Below are positions 8,101 to 15,802 of a DNA stretch of 64,000 bases, one piece after another. Under the pieces are notes generated by a model. It searched no databases. It was given only the letters and a program-made list of their open reading frames with translations, and was not told where the DNA came from. The stretch is from Nonomuraea ceibae. GTDB taxonomy: Bacteria; Actinomycetota; Actinomycetes; Streptosporangiales; Streptosporangiaceae. Position numbers and translations under genes: made by a program. The stretch lies in assembly GCF_019396325.1 (NCBI RefSeq), contig NZ_JAHKRO010000029.1, positions 17,776-81,775 of the forward strand, given 5' to 3'. Position 1 is the stretch's first letter, and each line of letters opens with the position of its first letter.

Positions 8101-8700
8101 TCAGAGCCGGTCGAGGATCTTCCGCAGCTCGGCCACCTCCGCCCGCTGGGCGGTCTCGATCGTCTTGGCGAGCTCCTTGGCGGCCGGGTCGGCGCCGCCG
8201 GCCTGCTCGGTGCGGGCCATCTCGATCGCGCCCTTGTGGTGGGCGATCATCTGCTCGGCGAAGAGCCTGTCGAACTCCGCGCCCTTGGCGGACTTCAGCT
8301 TGGCCAGGTCCGCCTCGGACATCATGCCGGGCATCTCATGACCCATGCCTCCCTCGGGGGCGGGCCTGCCCCACGTGGTCAGCCAGCCCTGCATGGTCGC
8401 GATCTCGGGGTCCTGCGCCGCCTTGATCCGGGCCGCCAGCTCCTTGATCTGCGGGTCGCCCGCGCGGTCCGGGGCGAGCTCGGCCATCTCGACCGCCTGC
8501 TCGTGGTGCGGGATCATCATCTGCGCGAACATGACGTCGGCGTCGTTGAACCCGGCCTGCGACGGCGTCGCCGCCGTAGCGGCGGTGGCGGTGGCGCTCG
8601 CGGCCGGAGCGGCGTCGTTCGAGGCCGTGGCGCCGCACGCGGTCAGAAGCGCGAGCGCGCCGGCGGTGACGGTGATCGTGATCGTACGGTTGGTGCGCAT
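8101..8700 (-). CDS. DUF305 lipoprotein
   Basis: This 199-residue protein starts with a lipoprotein signal ending LALLTAC, so Cys22 is probably lipidated and the protein sits on the outer face of the membrane. The DUF305 domain has two helical halves, each with a His-His motif (MMIPHHEQAVEMAE near residue 61, MIAHHKGAIEMA near 152), plus Met-rich stretches such as GHEMPGMM. These residues suit copper or silver binding, a role reported for some relatives. It follows the DUF6153-like gene by 57 bp and ends 6 bp from the M56 gene. Confidence 0.9.
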   Translation of the reverse strand: MRTNRTITITVTAGALALLTACGATASNDAAPAASATATAATAATPSQAGFNDADVMFAQMMIPHHEQAVEMAELAPDRAGDPQIKELAARIKAAQDPEIATMQGWLTTWGRPAPEGGMGHEMPGMMSEADLAKLKSAKGAEFDRLFAEQMIAHHKGAIEMARTEQAGGADPAAKELAKTIETAQRAEVAELRKILDRL

Positions 8701-8757
8701 GGTTGTCGTTCTCTCGGTTCGTGGGTACGGGCATCCGTCGCGGAGGCGGACGCCGGC

Positions 8758-9117
8758 CTATATGCGCAGCACCGAGAGTCGTGCCAGGCGCACGGAGACG
8801 GGGTCGGGCGGCGGCCTGGCGACCCGCCGCGCCGAGGGGGCCCGCCCAGGGGTCGCGCTCCCCCGCCGTCGCACGATCCACGCCGCCGCCGTGGCGACGA
8901 TCAGGAACGAGGTCAGCACCGCCAGGCACACGGCGGCCGGGTCGAGATCGGGCAGCTCCTGCCCCTGGGCGAACCCGGGCTCGTGCGCGTGATGCCCGCC
9001 AGCCTGGTGGCCGCTGTGGTGGCCGAGCGTGTGCATGCCGTAGACCCCGAGGGCGACGGCGACCAGCAGGACGGCACGCGCGACACGCATCGCGAGACGC
9101 CGCTGCCGAACTCCCAC
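8758..9117 (-). CDS. His-rich two-helix membrane protein (DUF6153-like)
   Basis: The 119 residues contain a first membrane helix (RAVLLVAVALGVYGMHTLG), an external His cluster (HHSGHQAGGHHAHEPG) and a second helix (CLAVLTSFLIVATAAAWIV). This arrangement is seen in DUF6153 proteins of actinomycetes, which often lie beside DUF305 genes. The His cluster suggests metal binding, by inference. The start is GTG 9117 with an AGGAGG upstream; ATG 9090 is an alternative. It probably leads the DUF305 operon and has the two TACTA/TAGTA dyads upstream. Confidence 0.7.
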   Translation of the reverse strand: MGVRQRRLAMRVARAVLLVAVALGVYGMHTLGHHSGHQAGGHHAHEPGFAQGQELPDLDPAAVCLAVLTSFLIVATAAAWIVRRRGSATPGRAPSARRVARPPPDPVSVRLARLSVLRI

Positions 9118-9148
9118 CGCTCCTCCTGTGACGACCAGAACGGCAGGC

Positions 9149-9219
9149 TACTACGCGCCATAGTAAGAAACTCATAAACCCAGCAGCGACATGCCGACCA
9201 GCTACTAAGCCAGTTAGTA
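9149..9219. promoter_or_regulatory. Two identical TACTA-N7-TAGTA dyads
   Basis: The dyads are at 9149-9165 and 9203-9219, 54 bp apart and with the same 7-base spacer. The second extends to CTACTAA/TTAGTAG. They lie in the AT-richer gap between the DUF6153-like gene and a divergent TetR gene. Short arms with a TAC/GTA core suit a BlaI/CopY winged-helix repressor, and one is encoded 2 kb away; the divergent TetR protein is the alternative binder. Confidence 0.55.
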
Positions 9220-9234
9220 GTTTCCCATCGAGCT

Positions 9235-9258
9235 GAACAATCGTTTAGCATCCTGTTC
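9235..9258. promoter_or_regulatory. Inverted repeat GAACA-N14-TGTTC before the TetR gene
   Basis: The right arm touches the ATG at 9259, a common position for an autoregulatory TetR operator. The five-base arms are short, so chance is possible. Confidence 0.35.
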
Positions 9259-9879
9259 ATGCGTTCAGACAGTGACCTGACCGGGCGGGCCCGGATCCGG
9301 GACGCGGCACTGGAGTTGTTCGGCGCCGAAGGGGTCAACCGGGTGAGCGTGCGCGCCATCGCCGCCCGCGCGGGCGTGTCCGCCGCGCTGGTCCTGCACC
9401 ACTTCGGCTCCAAGGAAGGGCTGCGCAAGGCGTGCGACGCGTACGTGGTCGAGATGGTGCGCGGCGGCCCCGGCGCGGACCTCGACGACGTCAGCGGCCT
9501 GGCGGCCATGCTGGAGGCGAGCTCGGCGATGCGGCTCTACCTGGGGCGCGCGTTCCTCGACGGCAGCCCGGCGGCGGCGGCGCTGTTCGACGACATCGTC
9601 GCGGCGGCCGAACGCTGGCTGGAGGAGGGCGTGCGCACCGGCCGGGTGCGTCCCAGCGACGACCCGCGCGCCCGCGCCGCCGTCTACGTGACGTGGCTGC
9701 TGGCGCCGCTGACGTTCGGCGAGCACCTCGCGCGGGCGCTGCCGGGCGGCGGGTCCGAGACGGACCGGACGCTGCGCACCTCCCGCGCCGGGATCGAGAT
9801 CTTCACCCGCGGCCTGTTCGCCGACGACCGCGTCCTGGACGCCTGGGACGCGGTCCGCGAGGAGCGGCGGTCCCCATGA
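9259..9879 (+). CDS. TetR/AcrR-family regulator
   Basis: This 206-residue protein has the TetR N-terminal domain (residues 10-55: RIRDAALELFGAEGVNRVSV, then AGVSAALVLHHFGSKEGL) and a helical ligand domain. It lies 46 bp before a cytochrome P450 gene on the same strand, which is its likely operon partner. It faces the DUF6153-like gene across the TACTA/TAGTA region. The ligand cannot be inferred. Confidence 0.9.
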   Translation: MRSDSDLTGRARIRDAALELFGAEGVNRVSVRAIAARAGVSAALVLHHFGSKEGLRKACDAYVVEMVRGGPGADLDDVSGLAAMLEASSAMRLYLGRAFLDGSPAAAALFDDIVAAAERWLEEGVRTGRVRPSDDPRARAAVYVTWLLAPLTFGEHLARALPGGGSETDRTLRTSRAGIEIFTRGLFADDRVLDAWDAVREERRSP

Positions 9880-9925
9880 CGGCGCCTCCCCCTCCCCTTC
9901 CCCTCGACCTTCTGGAGTCATGAGC

Positions 9926-11149
9926 ATGAGCACCACCGAGCCGCAGATCCTCGGCCTGATGACCGCGGCCGACCGCGACGCCTTCCTGACCGGGCTGGCC
10001 GGCAACGGACCGGTCAGCCAGGGCCGCTACCTGGACGGCACCCTGATCTGGCTGGTCACCGGCTACGACGAGTGCGTGACCGCGCTGACCGACCCGCGCT
10101 TCAGCAGCGACATCTCCCGGCAGTCCAAGCTGGACGTGGCCGCGGCCGCCGGGCTGCCCGACGACGTGGCCCCCTACCTGCTGCGCACCCTCGGCGCCTA
10201 CGACCCGCCGGACCACACGCGGCTGCGGCGGCTGGTGTCGCGCGGGTTCACCGCCCGGCGCGTGGAGCGGCTGCGCCCGCGCATCCAGGAGATCACCGAC
10301 GCGCTGCTCGACGGGCTGCCGGCGGAGTTCGACCTGATCGAGCGGTTCGCGTACCCGCTGCCCATCCAGGTCATCTGCGAGCTGCTCGGCGTGCCCTCGG
10401 CCGACCGCGACATCTGGCGGGCGTGGGCCGGCGACCTGACCGCGCCCGACCCCGCCCGCATCGCCGCCGGGGCGCGGGGCCTGGTCGCGTACATGAGCGA
10501 GCTGGTCGCGGCCAAGCGCGTCGCCGGCACGGACGGCGTCGACGGCGCGGAGGACCTGCTGTCGGCGCTGGTCCGCGTCCAGGAGGACGACGGCGACCGG
10601 CTGGCCGACGAGGAGCTGGTGGCGCTGGGGATCAGCATGCTGATCGCCGGGCACGAGACCACGGTCTCGCTCATCAGCCAGAGCGTGCGGCTGCTGCTGA
10701 CCCGCCCGGAGCTGCTCGCGCGCCTGCGCGACGACCTGGACGCCGTCCCGGCGGCCGTGGAGGAGTTCCTGCGCGCCACCGGACCGGCCGAGATCGCGGT
10801 GATGCGCTACACGCTCGAGCCGGTGGAGCTCGGCGGCACGCGCATCCCGGCGGGCGAGGCGGTGCAGGTGGTGTACGCGGCGGCGAACCGGGACCCGCGC
10901 CGCTTCGACCGGCCGGAGCTGCTCGACGTGGGCCGCGAGGACAACGCCCACCTGGGGTTCGGCCACGGCATCCACTACTGCCTGGGCGCGGCGCTGGCCA
11001 GGGCCGAGACGCAGATCGCGCTGCGCACGCTGATCGACCGTTTCCCCGGCCTGGAGCTGGCCGTGCCGGCGGCCGAGATCGGCTGGCGGCCGGGCATGCA
11101 GCGGGCCCTGACCGCGCTGCCGGTGCGCACGGACGGCGGCGCGTCCTGA
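9926..11149 (+). CDS. Cytochrome P450 monooxygenase
   Basis: The 407 residues are complete for a soluble bacterial class I P450. The I-helix motif AGHETT is at 241-246, the K-helix ExxR pair is probably in VEEFLR, and the heme loop FGHGIHYCLGAALARAE has the proximal cysteine at about C352. The overall pattern is CYP105/107-like. I prefer ATG 9926, which has a GGAG eight bases upstream; ATG 9920 is only two bases from that GGAG. It follows the TetR gene. Redox partners would be a ferredoxin and a reductase; the flavoprotein at 5580 is one candidate, with no direct evidence. Substrate unknown. Confidence 0.92.
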   Translation: MSTTEPQILGLMTAADRDAFLTGLAGNGPVSQGRYLDGTLIWLVTGYDECVTALTDPRFSSDISRQSKLDVAAAAGLPDDVAPYLLRTLGAYDPPDHTRLRRLVSRGFTARRVERLRPRIQEITDALLDGLPAEFDLIERFAYPLPIQVICELLGVPSADRDIWRAWAGDLTAPDPARIAAGARGLVAYMSELVAAKRVAGTDGVDGAEDLLSALVRVQEDDGDRLADEELVALGISMLIAGHETTVSLISQSVRLLLTRPELLARLRDDLDAVPAAVEEFLRATGPAEIAVMRYTLEPVELGGTRIPAGEAVQVVYAAANRDPRRFDRPELLDVGREDNAHLGFGHGIHYCLGAALARAETQIALRTLIDRFPGLELAVPAAEIGWRPGMQRALTALPVRTDGGAS

Positions 11150-11156
11150 GGGATCC

Positions 11157-11534
11157 TCAGCCCAGCGGAATCGTGTCCATGCGGAGGAACTCGGTGATGC
11201 GCAGCAGCCTCGGCGGGCGCCTGACCCCGGCGGGGAGCGCCCGGAACGCCTCCTCCCGCCCGACGACGCGCGGGGCGGTGAGCGCCACCTCCTTGCCGCC
11301 GACCCGCAGCCGCGCCTCCCCGGCGGCCAGGATGTTGCGCACCCAGTCGGTGCCCGACCCGTACACCAGGACGAACAGGTAGCCGCCGTCGACCGGGTGC
11401 GCGTCGAGCGGCGTGCGGTAGGTGGCGCCGGAGACGCGGCCGACGTGCGTCAGGACCGGCCACGACCCCCGGGCGACCGCCCGGGGGTTGAACACGCGCT
11501 TGTTCAGGCGCCCCCACCACAGCGGCATCGGCAT
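11157..11534 (-). CDS. Deazaflavin (F420)-dependent nitroreductase-family protein
   Basis: The 125 residues match the short DDN-like split-barrel family: WPVLTHVGRVSGATYRTPL near residues 25-45, and GSGTDWVRNILAAGEARLRV, which holds the typical cofactor-contact GSxxxxxW(V/Y)RNL stretch. Family members use F420H2 or flavins to reduce nitro groups, quinones or unsaturated lactones. It faces a TetR gene across a double operator. ATG 11528 is an alternative start. Confidence 0.85.
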   Translation of the reverse strand: MPMPLWWGRLNKRVFNPRAVARGSWPVLTHVGRVSGATYRTPLDAHPVDGGYLFVLVYGSGTDWVRNILAAGEARLRVGGKEVALTAPRVVGREEAFRALPAGVRRPPRLLRITEFLRMDTIPLG

Positions 11535-11554
11535 CGGGATCTCCTCATCTCGGG

Positions 11555-11587
11555 CTTACGCCCGTAAGGCTGACTTACACTCGTAAG
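11555..11587. promoter_or_regulatory. Paired TetR operator
   Basis: CTTACG-CC-CGTAAG at 11555-11568 is a perfect palindrome. CTTACA-CT-CGTAAG at 11574-11587 differs by one base. Their centres are 19 bp apart, about two helical turns. They lie between the reductase gene and the divergent TetR gene, and probably allow cooperative binding of two dimers and control of both genes. Confidence 0.7.
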
Positions 11588-11621
11588 GCTGTCAACCCCT
11601 GCCGCCGCCCCGGGAGCCGTC

Positions 11622-12269
11622 GTGTCACCACCTCGCCAGCCGCTCAGCAGGGAGCTCGTGCTGGAGGCCGCGATCCGGGTCGCCGACCGCGGCGGCGCCG
11701 AGGCGATCACGATGCGGCGGGTGGCGCAGGAGCTGGGCGTGGAAGCGATGTCGCTCTACCACCACGTGCCGAACAAGGACGCGATCCTCGACGGCGTGGT
11801 CGACGCGGTGTTCGCGGCGATCGAGCTGCCCCGGCCCGGCGACGGCGACTGGCGCGCGGCGATCCGGGCCCGCGCCGGCTCCGCGCGCGCGGTGCTCTCG
11901 CGGCACAGCTGGGCCCTCGGCCTGATCGACTCCCGCCGCCGGCCGGGCCCGGCGACGCTGCGCCACCACGACGCCGTCCTCGGCGTGCTGCGGGAGGCGG
12001 GGTTCTCGCTGCCGATGGCCGCCCACGCCGTCTCGCTCGTCGACAGCTACGTCGGCGGGTTCGTGCTGCAGGAGGCGAACCTGCCGCTGTCCACGCCCGC
12101 CGAGGTGGAGGACGTGGCCGGCGACATCCTGGAGCACCTCCCGGACGGCCTGCCGTACCTGCGGGAGATGATCACCGGCCACGCGCTGCGGCCGGGCTAC
12201 GACTACGCGGAGGAGTTCGGCTACGGCCTCGACCTCATCCTGGACGCGCTCGAGGCCCGGCGCGGATAG
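11622..12269 (+). CDS. TetR-family regulator (TetR_C-type ligand domain)
   Basis: The 215-residue protein has a TetR-like DNA-binding domain (VADRGGAEAITMRRVAQELG, then MSLYHHVPNKDAILDGV) and a C-terminal domain resembling that of TetR itself. The start is GTG 11622. It is divergent from the deazaflavin reductase gene and is the natural reader of the paired CTTACG/CGTAAG operator. Ligand unknown. Confidence 0.9.
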   Translation: MSPPRQPLSRELVLEAAIRVADRGGAEAITMRRVAQELGVEAMSLYHHVPNKDAILDGVVDAVFAAIELPRPGDGDWRAAIRARAGSARAVLSRHSWALGLIDSRRRPGPATLRHHDAVLGVLREAGFSLPMAAHAVSLVDSYVGGFVLQEANLPLSTPAEVEDVAGDILEHLPDGLPYLREMITGHALRPGYDYAEEFGYGLDLILDALEARRG

Positions 12270-12288
12270 CGCCCGGGATGCGGCGCGG

Positions 12289-13647
12289 CTAGGCGGGCGT
12301 CCAGGCGGGTGCGTCGCCGCCCCACAGGGACGGCGGGGTGCGCCAGGTGCGGGGCGCGCCCTCGTAGTGGACCGGCGGCAGCGCGTGGCGGAGCCGCCCG
12401 TACGGGGAGCCGGTCTCGGCCAGCCACGGGCCCGCGTCGTAGCCGTCGCCCTCGGCCGGGACGGGACGCAGGTCGTTCATCAGCCAGGACGCGGTGCCCG
12501 CGAGGGAGAGCCGGACCGAGCGCCCGAGCCCGGTGCGCTGCCGGTCGGTCAGCGCGCGCAGGACGGCGGCGGCCAGCAGGTAGCCAGTGCCGTGGTCCAG
12601 CGCCTGGGCGGGAAGCGCGCCGGGGCTGCCGTCGGGTCCCGCCTCGATCACGGCGATGCCGCTCGCCGCCTGCACCAGGCTGTCGAAGCCGCGCCGCGCG
12701 GCCCACGGCCCCGACCAGCCCCAGGCGCACAGCCGGGCGACGATCAGGCCGGGACGCCGCGCGAGCACGTCGCCGAGGCCGAGCGCCTCCAGCGTGCCGG
12801 GGCGGTAGCCGTGCACGACGACGTCGGCAGTGGCGACGAGCTCGGCGAAGGCGGCCCGGCCGTCGGCGGCGGTCAGGTCCAGCAGCGCCGAGCGCTTGCC
12901 CATCCCGGTGTCGGCGTGGCTGTCGGCGCTCTCCGGCAGGTTCGGCGGGTCGACGCGCAGCACGTCGGCGCCCAGCAGGGCCAGGGTGCGCGTGGCGACG
13001 GGGCCGGCGATGACCCGGGTCAGGTCCAGGACGCGCACCCCGGCGGCGGGCAGCGGCGCCGGGGGCAGCGGGGCCCGGCAGCTCACGTCCGAGGGGGCGG
13101 TCTCGACGAGCGGGTGGGCGGCGCCGCCGGGCGGGGCGACGGCGACGGCCAGGCCGCCGGCCGCGTAGACGGTCTCCTGGATCCACCGGGCGGGGCGGGC
13201 GGCCAGCTCGGCGGCCAGGGTCTCGGCCAGGTCCGGGTCGTCCCCCGTGTCGGCCACGCCGAGGGCGCCGAGCAGCCGGGCGCGGTGGTGCGGGTAGTTG
13301 GCGTGGGTGCGGACCCAGCCGTCGGCCGCGCGCCAGAAGCGCGACAGCGGCGCGAACGCCCGCGGGGACTTGCCGCCGACGCGCAGGTGCCGCTCGCTGA
13401 CGAAGGCCGTGGCCACCGCCGCCTCCCGGACCCGCACCGGGGGCAGCGGCGTCGCGTTGCGCCGCGCCAGCAGCTCGGCCGCCGCCAGCGAGCACACGCC
13501 CACGCTCGCCCGGGCCAGCTCCCGCACCGGCAGCCGCGCGGCCAGGACGTCGCCCGCCCCCTCGTACGCGACCGTCGCCGCCAGTTCGGGCGGCCCGCCG
13601 AGCGCGGCCCAGGCGTGAGCGGTCGCCGCGTCCTGTTCGTACGTCAT
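12289..13647 (-). CDS. Family III (CaiB/BaiF) CoA transferase with unusual domain order
   Basis: This 452-residue protein is of the formyl-CoA transferase/carnitine CoA-transferase type. The normal N-terminal family motif (VLDLTRVIAGPVATRTLALL, then GADVLRVDPP) starts only near residue 204. The first 200 residues instead resemble the C-terminal part of the family (SRFWRAADGWVRTHANYPHH and LLGAL). The order therefore looks permuted or like a degenerate tandem. Family members transfer CoA between carboxylic acids. It converges with the TetR gene at 11622 and faces another TetR gene. Substrate unknown. Confidence 0.8.
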   Translation of the reverse strand: MTYEQDAATAHAWAALGGPPELAATVAYEGAGDVLAARLPVRELARASVGVCSLAAAELLARRNATPLPPVRVREAAVATAFVSERHLRVGGKSPRAFAPLSRFWRAADGWVRTHANYPHHRARLLGALGVADTGDDPDLAETLAAELAARPARWIQETVYAAGGLAVAVAPPGGAAHPLVETAPSDVSCRAPLPPAPLPAAGVRVLDLTRVIAGPVATRTLALLGADVLRVDPPNLPESADSHADTGMGKRSALLDLTAADGRAAFAELVATADVVVHGYRPGTLEALGLGDVLARRPGLIVARLCAWGWSGPWAARRGFDSLVQAASGIAVIEAGPDGSPGALPAQALDHGTGYLLAAAVLRALTDRQRTGLGRSVRLSLAGTASWLMNDLRPVPAEGDGYDAGPWLAETGSPYGRLRHALPPVHYEGAPRTWRTPPSLWGGDAPAWTPA

Positions 13648-13725
13648 CGAACCAGTTTGCCATCCTGGAACAGCAAGGAATAGCCTAGGACCATTAGGTT
13701 TTGTTTAGCGACTCTAGGAGTGCGG

Positions 13726-14316
13726 ATGGCGCGGGCAGGGCTGACGGCGGACCGGGTGACGGCCGCGGGCGCCGAGCTGGCGGACGAGGTCGGGCTGGAG
13801 CACGTGACCATGTCGGCGGTGGCGCGGCGGCTCAGCGTCAAGGACGCGAGCCTGTACGTGCACGTACGCGGACTTGAGGACCTGCGCGGCCGGATCGCGC
13901 TGCTGGCGGCGGACGAGAAGACGATCCGCATCGCCGAGGCGACCGCCGGGCGGGCCGGGAAGGACGCGCTGGTGGCGTTCGCGGACGCGTGGCGGTCCTA
14001 CGCCCACGACCACCCGGGCCGCTACACCGCGACGCAGGTCCCGGCGCGGATCGATCCCGAGCTGGCCGCCCGGGCCCCCGGGCCGCGGCGCGCGATCGAG
14101 CTCACCTACAGCATGCTGCGCGCCTACGCGCTGGCCGAGCCCGACCTGACCGACGCGGTCCGGCTGGTGCGCAGCACGCTGCACGGCTTCGTCAGCCTGG
14201 AGGCGGCCGGCGGGTTCGCGCACGCGCGGCCCGCTGCGGACTCCTGGGCCCGCTGCCTCGACGCCCTGCACGCGCTCCTGGAGCGCTGGCCCGCACGTGA
14301 AGGAGATCCGTCATGA
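13726..14316 (+). CDS. TetR-family regulator (WHG-type C-terminal domain)
   Basis: The 196 residues comprise a TetR helix-turn-helix (VGLEHVTMSAVARRLSVKDA, then SLYVHVRGLEDLR) and a C-terminal domain with the LRSTLHGF-like WHG pattern (VRSTLHGFVSLEAAGGF). ATG 13726 is chosen for its AGGAG five bases upstream; GTG 13720 is an alternative. An imperfect CCTA/TAGG repeat lies near 13685. The gene overlaps the hydrolase gene by ATGA, so the pair is one operon and the hydrolase substrate may be related to the regulator's ligand. Confidence 0.9.
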   Translation: MARAGLTADRVTAAGAELADEVGLEHVTMSAVARRLSVKDASLYVHVRGLEDLRGRIALLAADEKTIRIAEATAGRAGKDALVAFADAWRSYAHDHPGRYTATQVPARIDPELAARAPGPRRAIELTYSMLRAYALAEPDLTDAVRLVRSTLHGFVSLEAAGGFAHARPAADSWARCLDALHALLERWPAREGDPS

Positions 14317-15155
14317 CCGTCCCCGCCACCGGCCGCCTGCGCGTGGCAGGCGCGACCCTGCACTACGAGGTGCGCGGGCAGGGCCCGCTCCTGCTGCTGA
14401 TCCCCGGCGGCGCGGGCGACGCCGCCTCCTACGACGGCGTCGCCGACGTGCTGGCCGCCGACTGGACGGTGGCCTCGTACGACGCGCGCGGCATGTCGCG
14501 CAGCCCGCTCGACGACCCCGGCGCCGAGCAGCATGTCGCCTCGCACGCCGACGACGCGTACCGGCTGATCGAGCTGCTGTCGCCCGGTGCGCCCGCCCGC
14601 GTGGCCGGGTGCAGCTCGGGGGCGATCGTCGCGCTGCACCTGCTCGCCACCCACCCGGACCGGGTCGAGCGCGTGGTGGCGCACGAGCCGCCCGTGGTGG
14701 AGGTGCTGCCCGACGCCGCCGAGCACCGCGCGATGCTCGCCCGCGTGCAGGACACCTTCCACCGCGAGGGCCTGATGCCGGCGGTCGCCGAGTTCGCGGC
14801 GGCCCTGCGGCGGCCGGGCGGCGCCGAACCCGCCGGGCCCGCCGCCCCGGCCGAGCTGCCGCCCGGCGCGGCGGCCCGGGCGGAGCGGACGATGGCCAAC
14901 CTGCCCTACTTCCTCGGCCGGATCGTGCCCGCCTTCATGGCCTACGCCCCCGACGTGGACCGGCTGGCGGCCCTGGCCGGCCGGCTGGTGCTCGCGGCCG
15001 GCGACGAATCGCGCGGCGAGCTGCCCTACCGCCCCGCCGCCTGCCTGGCCGTGCGGTTCGGCACCGAGCTCGTGCACTTCCCCGGCGGGCACACCGGGCT
15101 CAGCACCCACCCCGCCGCGTTCGCCGAGCTGCTCCGCGAGACGCTGGCCGGTTAG
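14313..15155 (+). CDS. Alpha/beta hydrolase
   Basis: The 280 residues form an alpha/beta hydrolase fold. The oxyanion region is LLLLIPGGAGDAASY near residue 27. The nucleophile elbow is G-C-S-S-G, with the second Ser in the usual position. The catalytic acid lies probably around AAGDES, and the catalytic His in FPGGHTGL near the C-terminus. It is coupled to the TetR gene upstream and converges, with a 4-bp overlap, with the TetR gene on the other strand. Esterase, lactonase or peptidase activity are all possible. Confidence 0.87.
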   Translation: MTVPATGRLRVAGATLHYEVRGQGPLLLLIPGGAGDAASYDGVADVLAADWTVASYDARGMSRSPLDDPGAEQHVASHADDAYRLIELLSPGAPARVAGCSSGAIVALHLLATHPDRVERVVAHEPPVVEVLPDAAEHRAMLARVQDTFHREGLMPAVAEFAAALRRPGGAEPAGPAAPAELPPGAAARAERTMANLPYFLGRIVPAFMAYAPDVDRLAALAGRLVLAAGDESRGELPYRPAACLAVRFGTELVHFPGGHTGLSTHPAAFAELLRETLAG

Positions 15156-15706
15156 CCGCGCCGGTCGAGCACCGCCTCGGCCATCGCCCGGGCGGCGCGG
15201 GCGGGGTGGGCGCCGGGGCGGGTGACGGCGTGCGCGAGCACCCCGTCGATCAGCACGAGGATCTGGTCGGCGCCGAAGCCGGGCTCGGGGTGCCCGTGGC
15301 GGCGCAGCTCGTCCTCGAACAGCCCCCGCAGCCTCTCCTTGTACGCGCGGACCTCGGCGTGGGCGGGGTGGTCCCGGTCGGTGAGGGCCAGGTCGGCCGC
15401 CGTGTAGCGGCAGCCGCGGAACGTCGGCCGCGTGGTGATCTCGTCCAGCGCGTCGAAGACGGCCAGCACCCGGTCCCGGGGGTCGTCGCCGGCGCCGTCC
15501 ATCACCTGCCGGTAGCGGGCGTCGAGCCCGGCGGTCGCGAGCGTCTCGGCGATCAGCCCGTCCTTGCCGCCGAAGTGCTGGTAGAGCGAGCGGCGGGCGA
15601 CGTCGGCCCGCTTGAGGATCGCGTCCACGCCCACGTGGACGCCGTGCTCGTAGGTGAGGTCGCTGGCGGCTTCGAGAAGCCGCTCGCGCGGGCCCGGTCT
15701 GCTCAT
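15152..15706 (-). CDS. TetR-family regulator
   Basis: The 184-residue protein has a TetR DNA-binding domain at the N-terminus (RERLLEAASDLTYEHGVHVG, then VARRSLYQHFGGKDGLIAET). ATG 15706 fits the family start; ATG 15715 and an upstream GTG are alternatives, and no ribosome site is obvious. It is divergent from the DHA2-type MFS gene across a region with repeated TTCTATCTA elements and is probably its repressor. Confidence 0.9.
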   Translation of the reverse strand: MSRPGPRERLLEAASDLTYEHGVHVGVDAILKRADVARRSLYQHFGGKDGLIAETLATAGLDARYRQVMDGAGDDPRDRVLAVFDALDEITTRPTFRGCRYTAADLALTDRDHPAHAEVRAYKERLRGLFEDELRRHGHPEPGFGADQILVLIDGVLAHAVTRPGAHPARAARAMAEAVLDRRG

Positions 15707-15734
15707 CACACGCATCCGATCGAAGAACGGCGGA

Positions 15735-15791
15735 TTGACACTTAGACCAACCATTCTATCTAATGGCGACGTATACCGATCGTTCTATCTA
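15735..15791 (+). promoter_or_regulatory. MFS promoter overlapped by TetR operator elements
   Basis: TTGACA (15735-15740) is separated by 16 bp from TATCTA (15757-15762), a good promoter for the MFS gene. The -10 lies inside a palindrome, CCATT-N6-AATGG (15751-15766). TTCTATCTA recurs at 15754 and 15783. Binding of the divergent TetR protein would block the promoter. Confidence 0.65.
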
Positions 15792-15802
15792 TTGGAGCTG
15801 CC

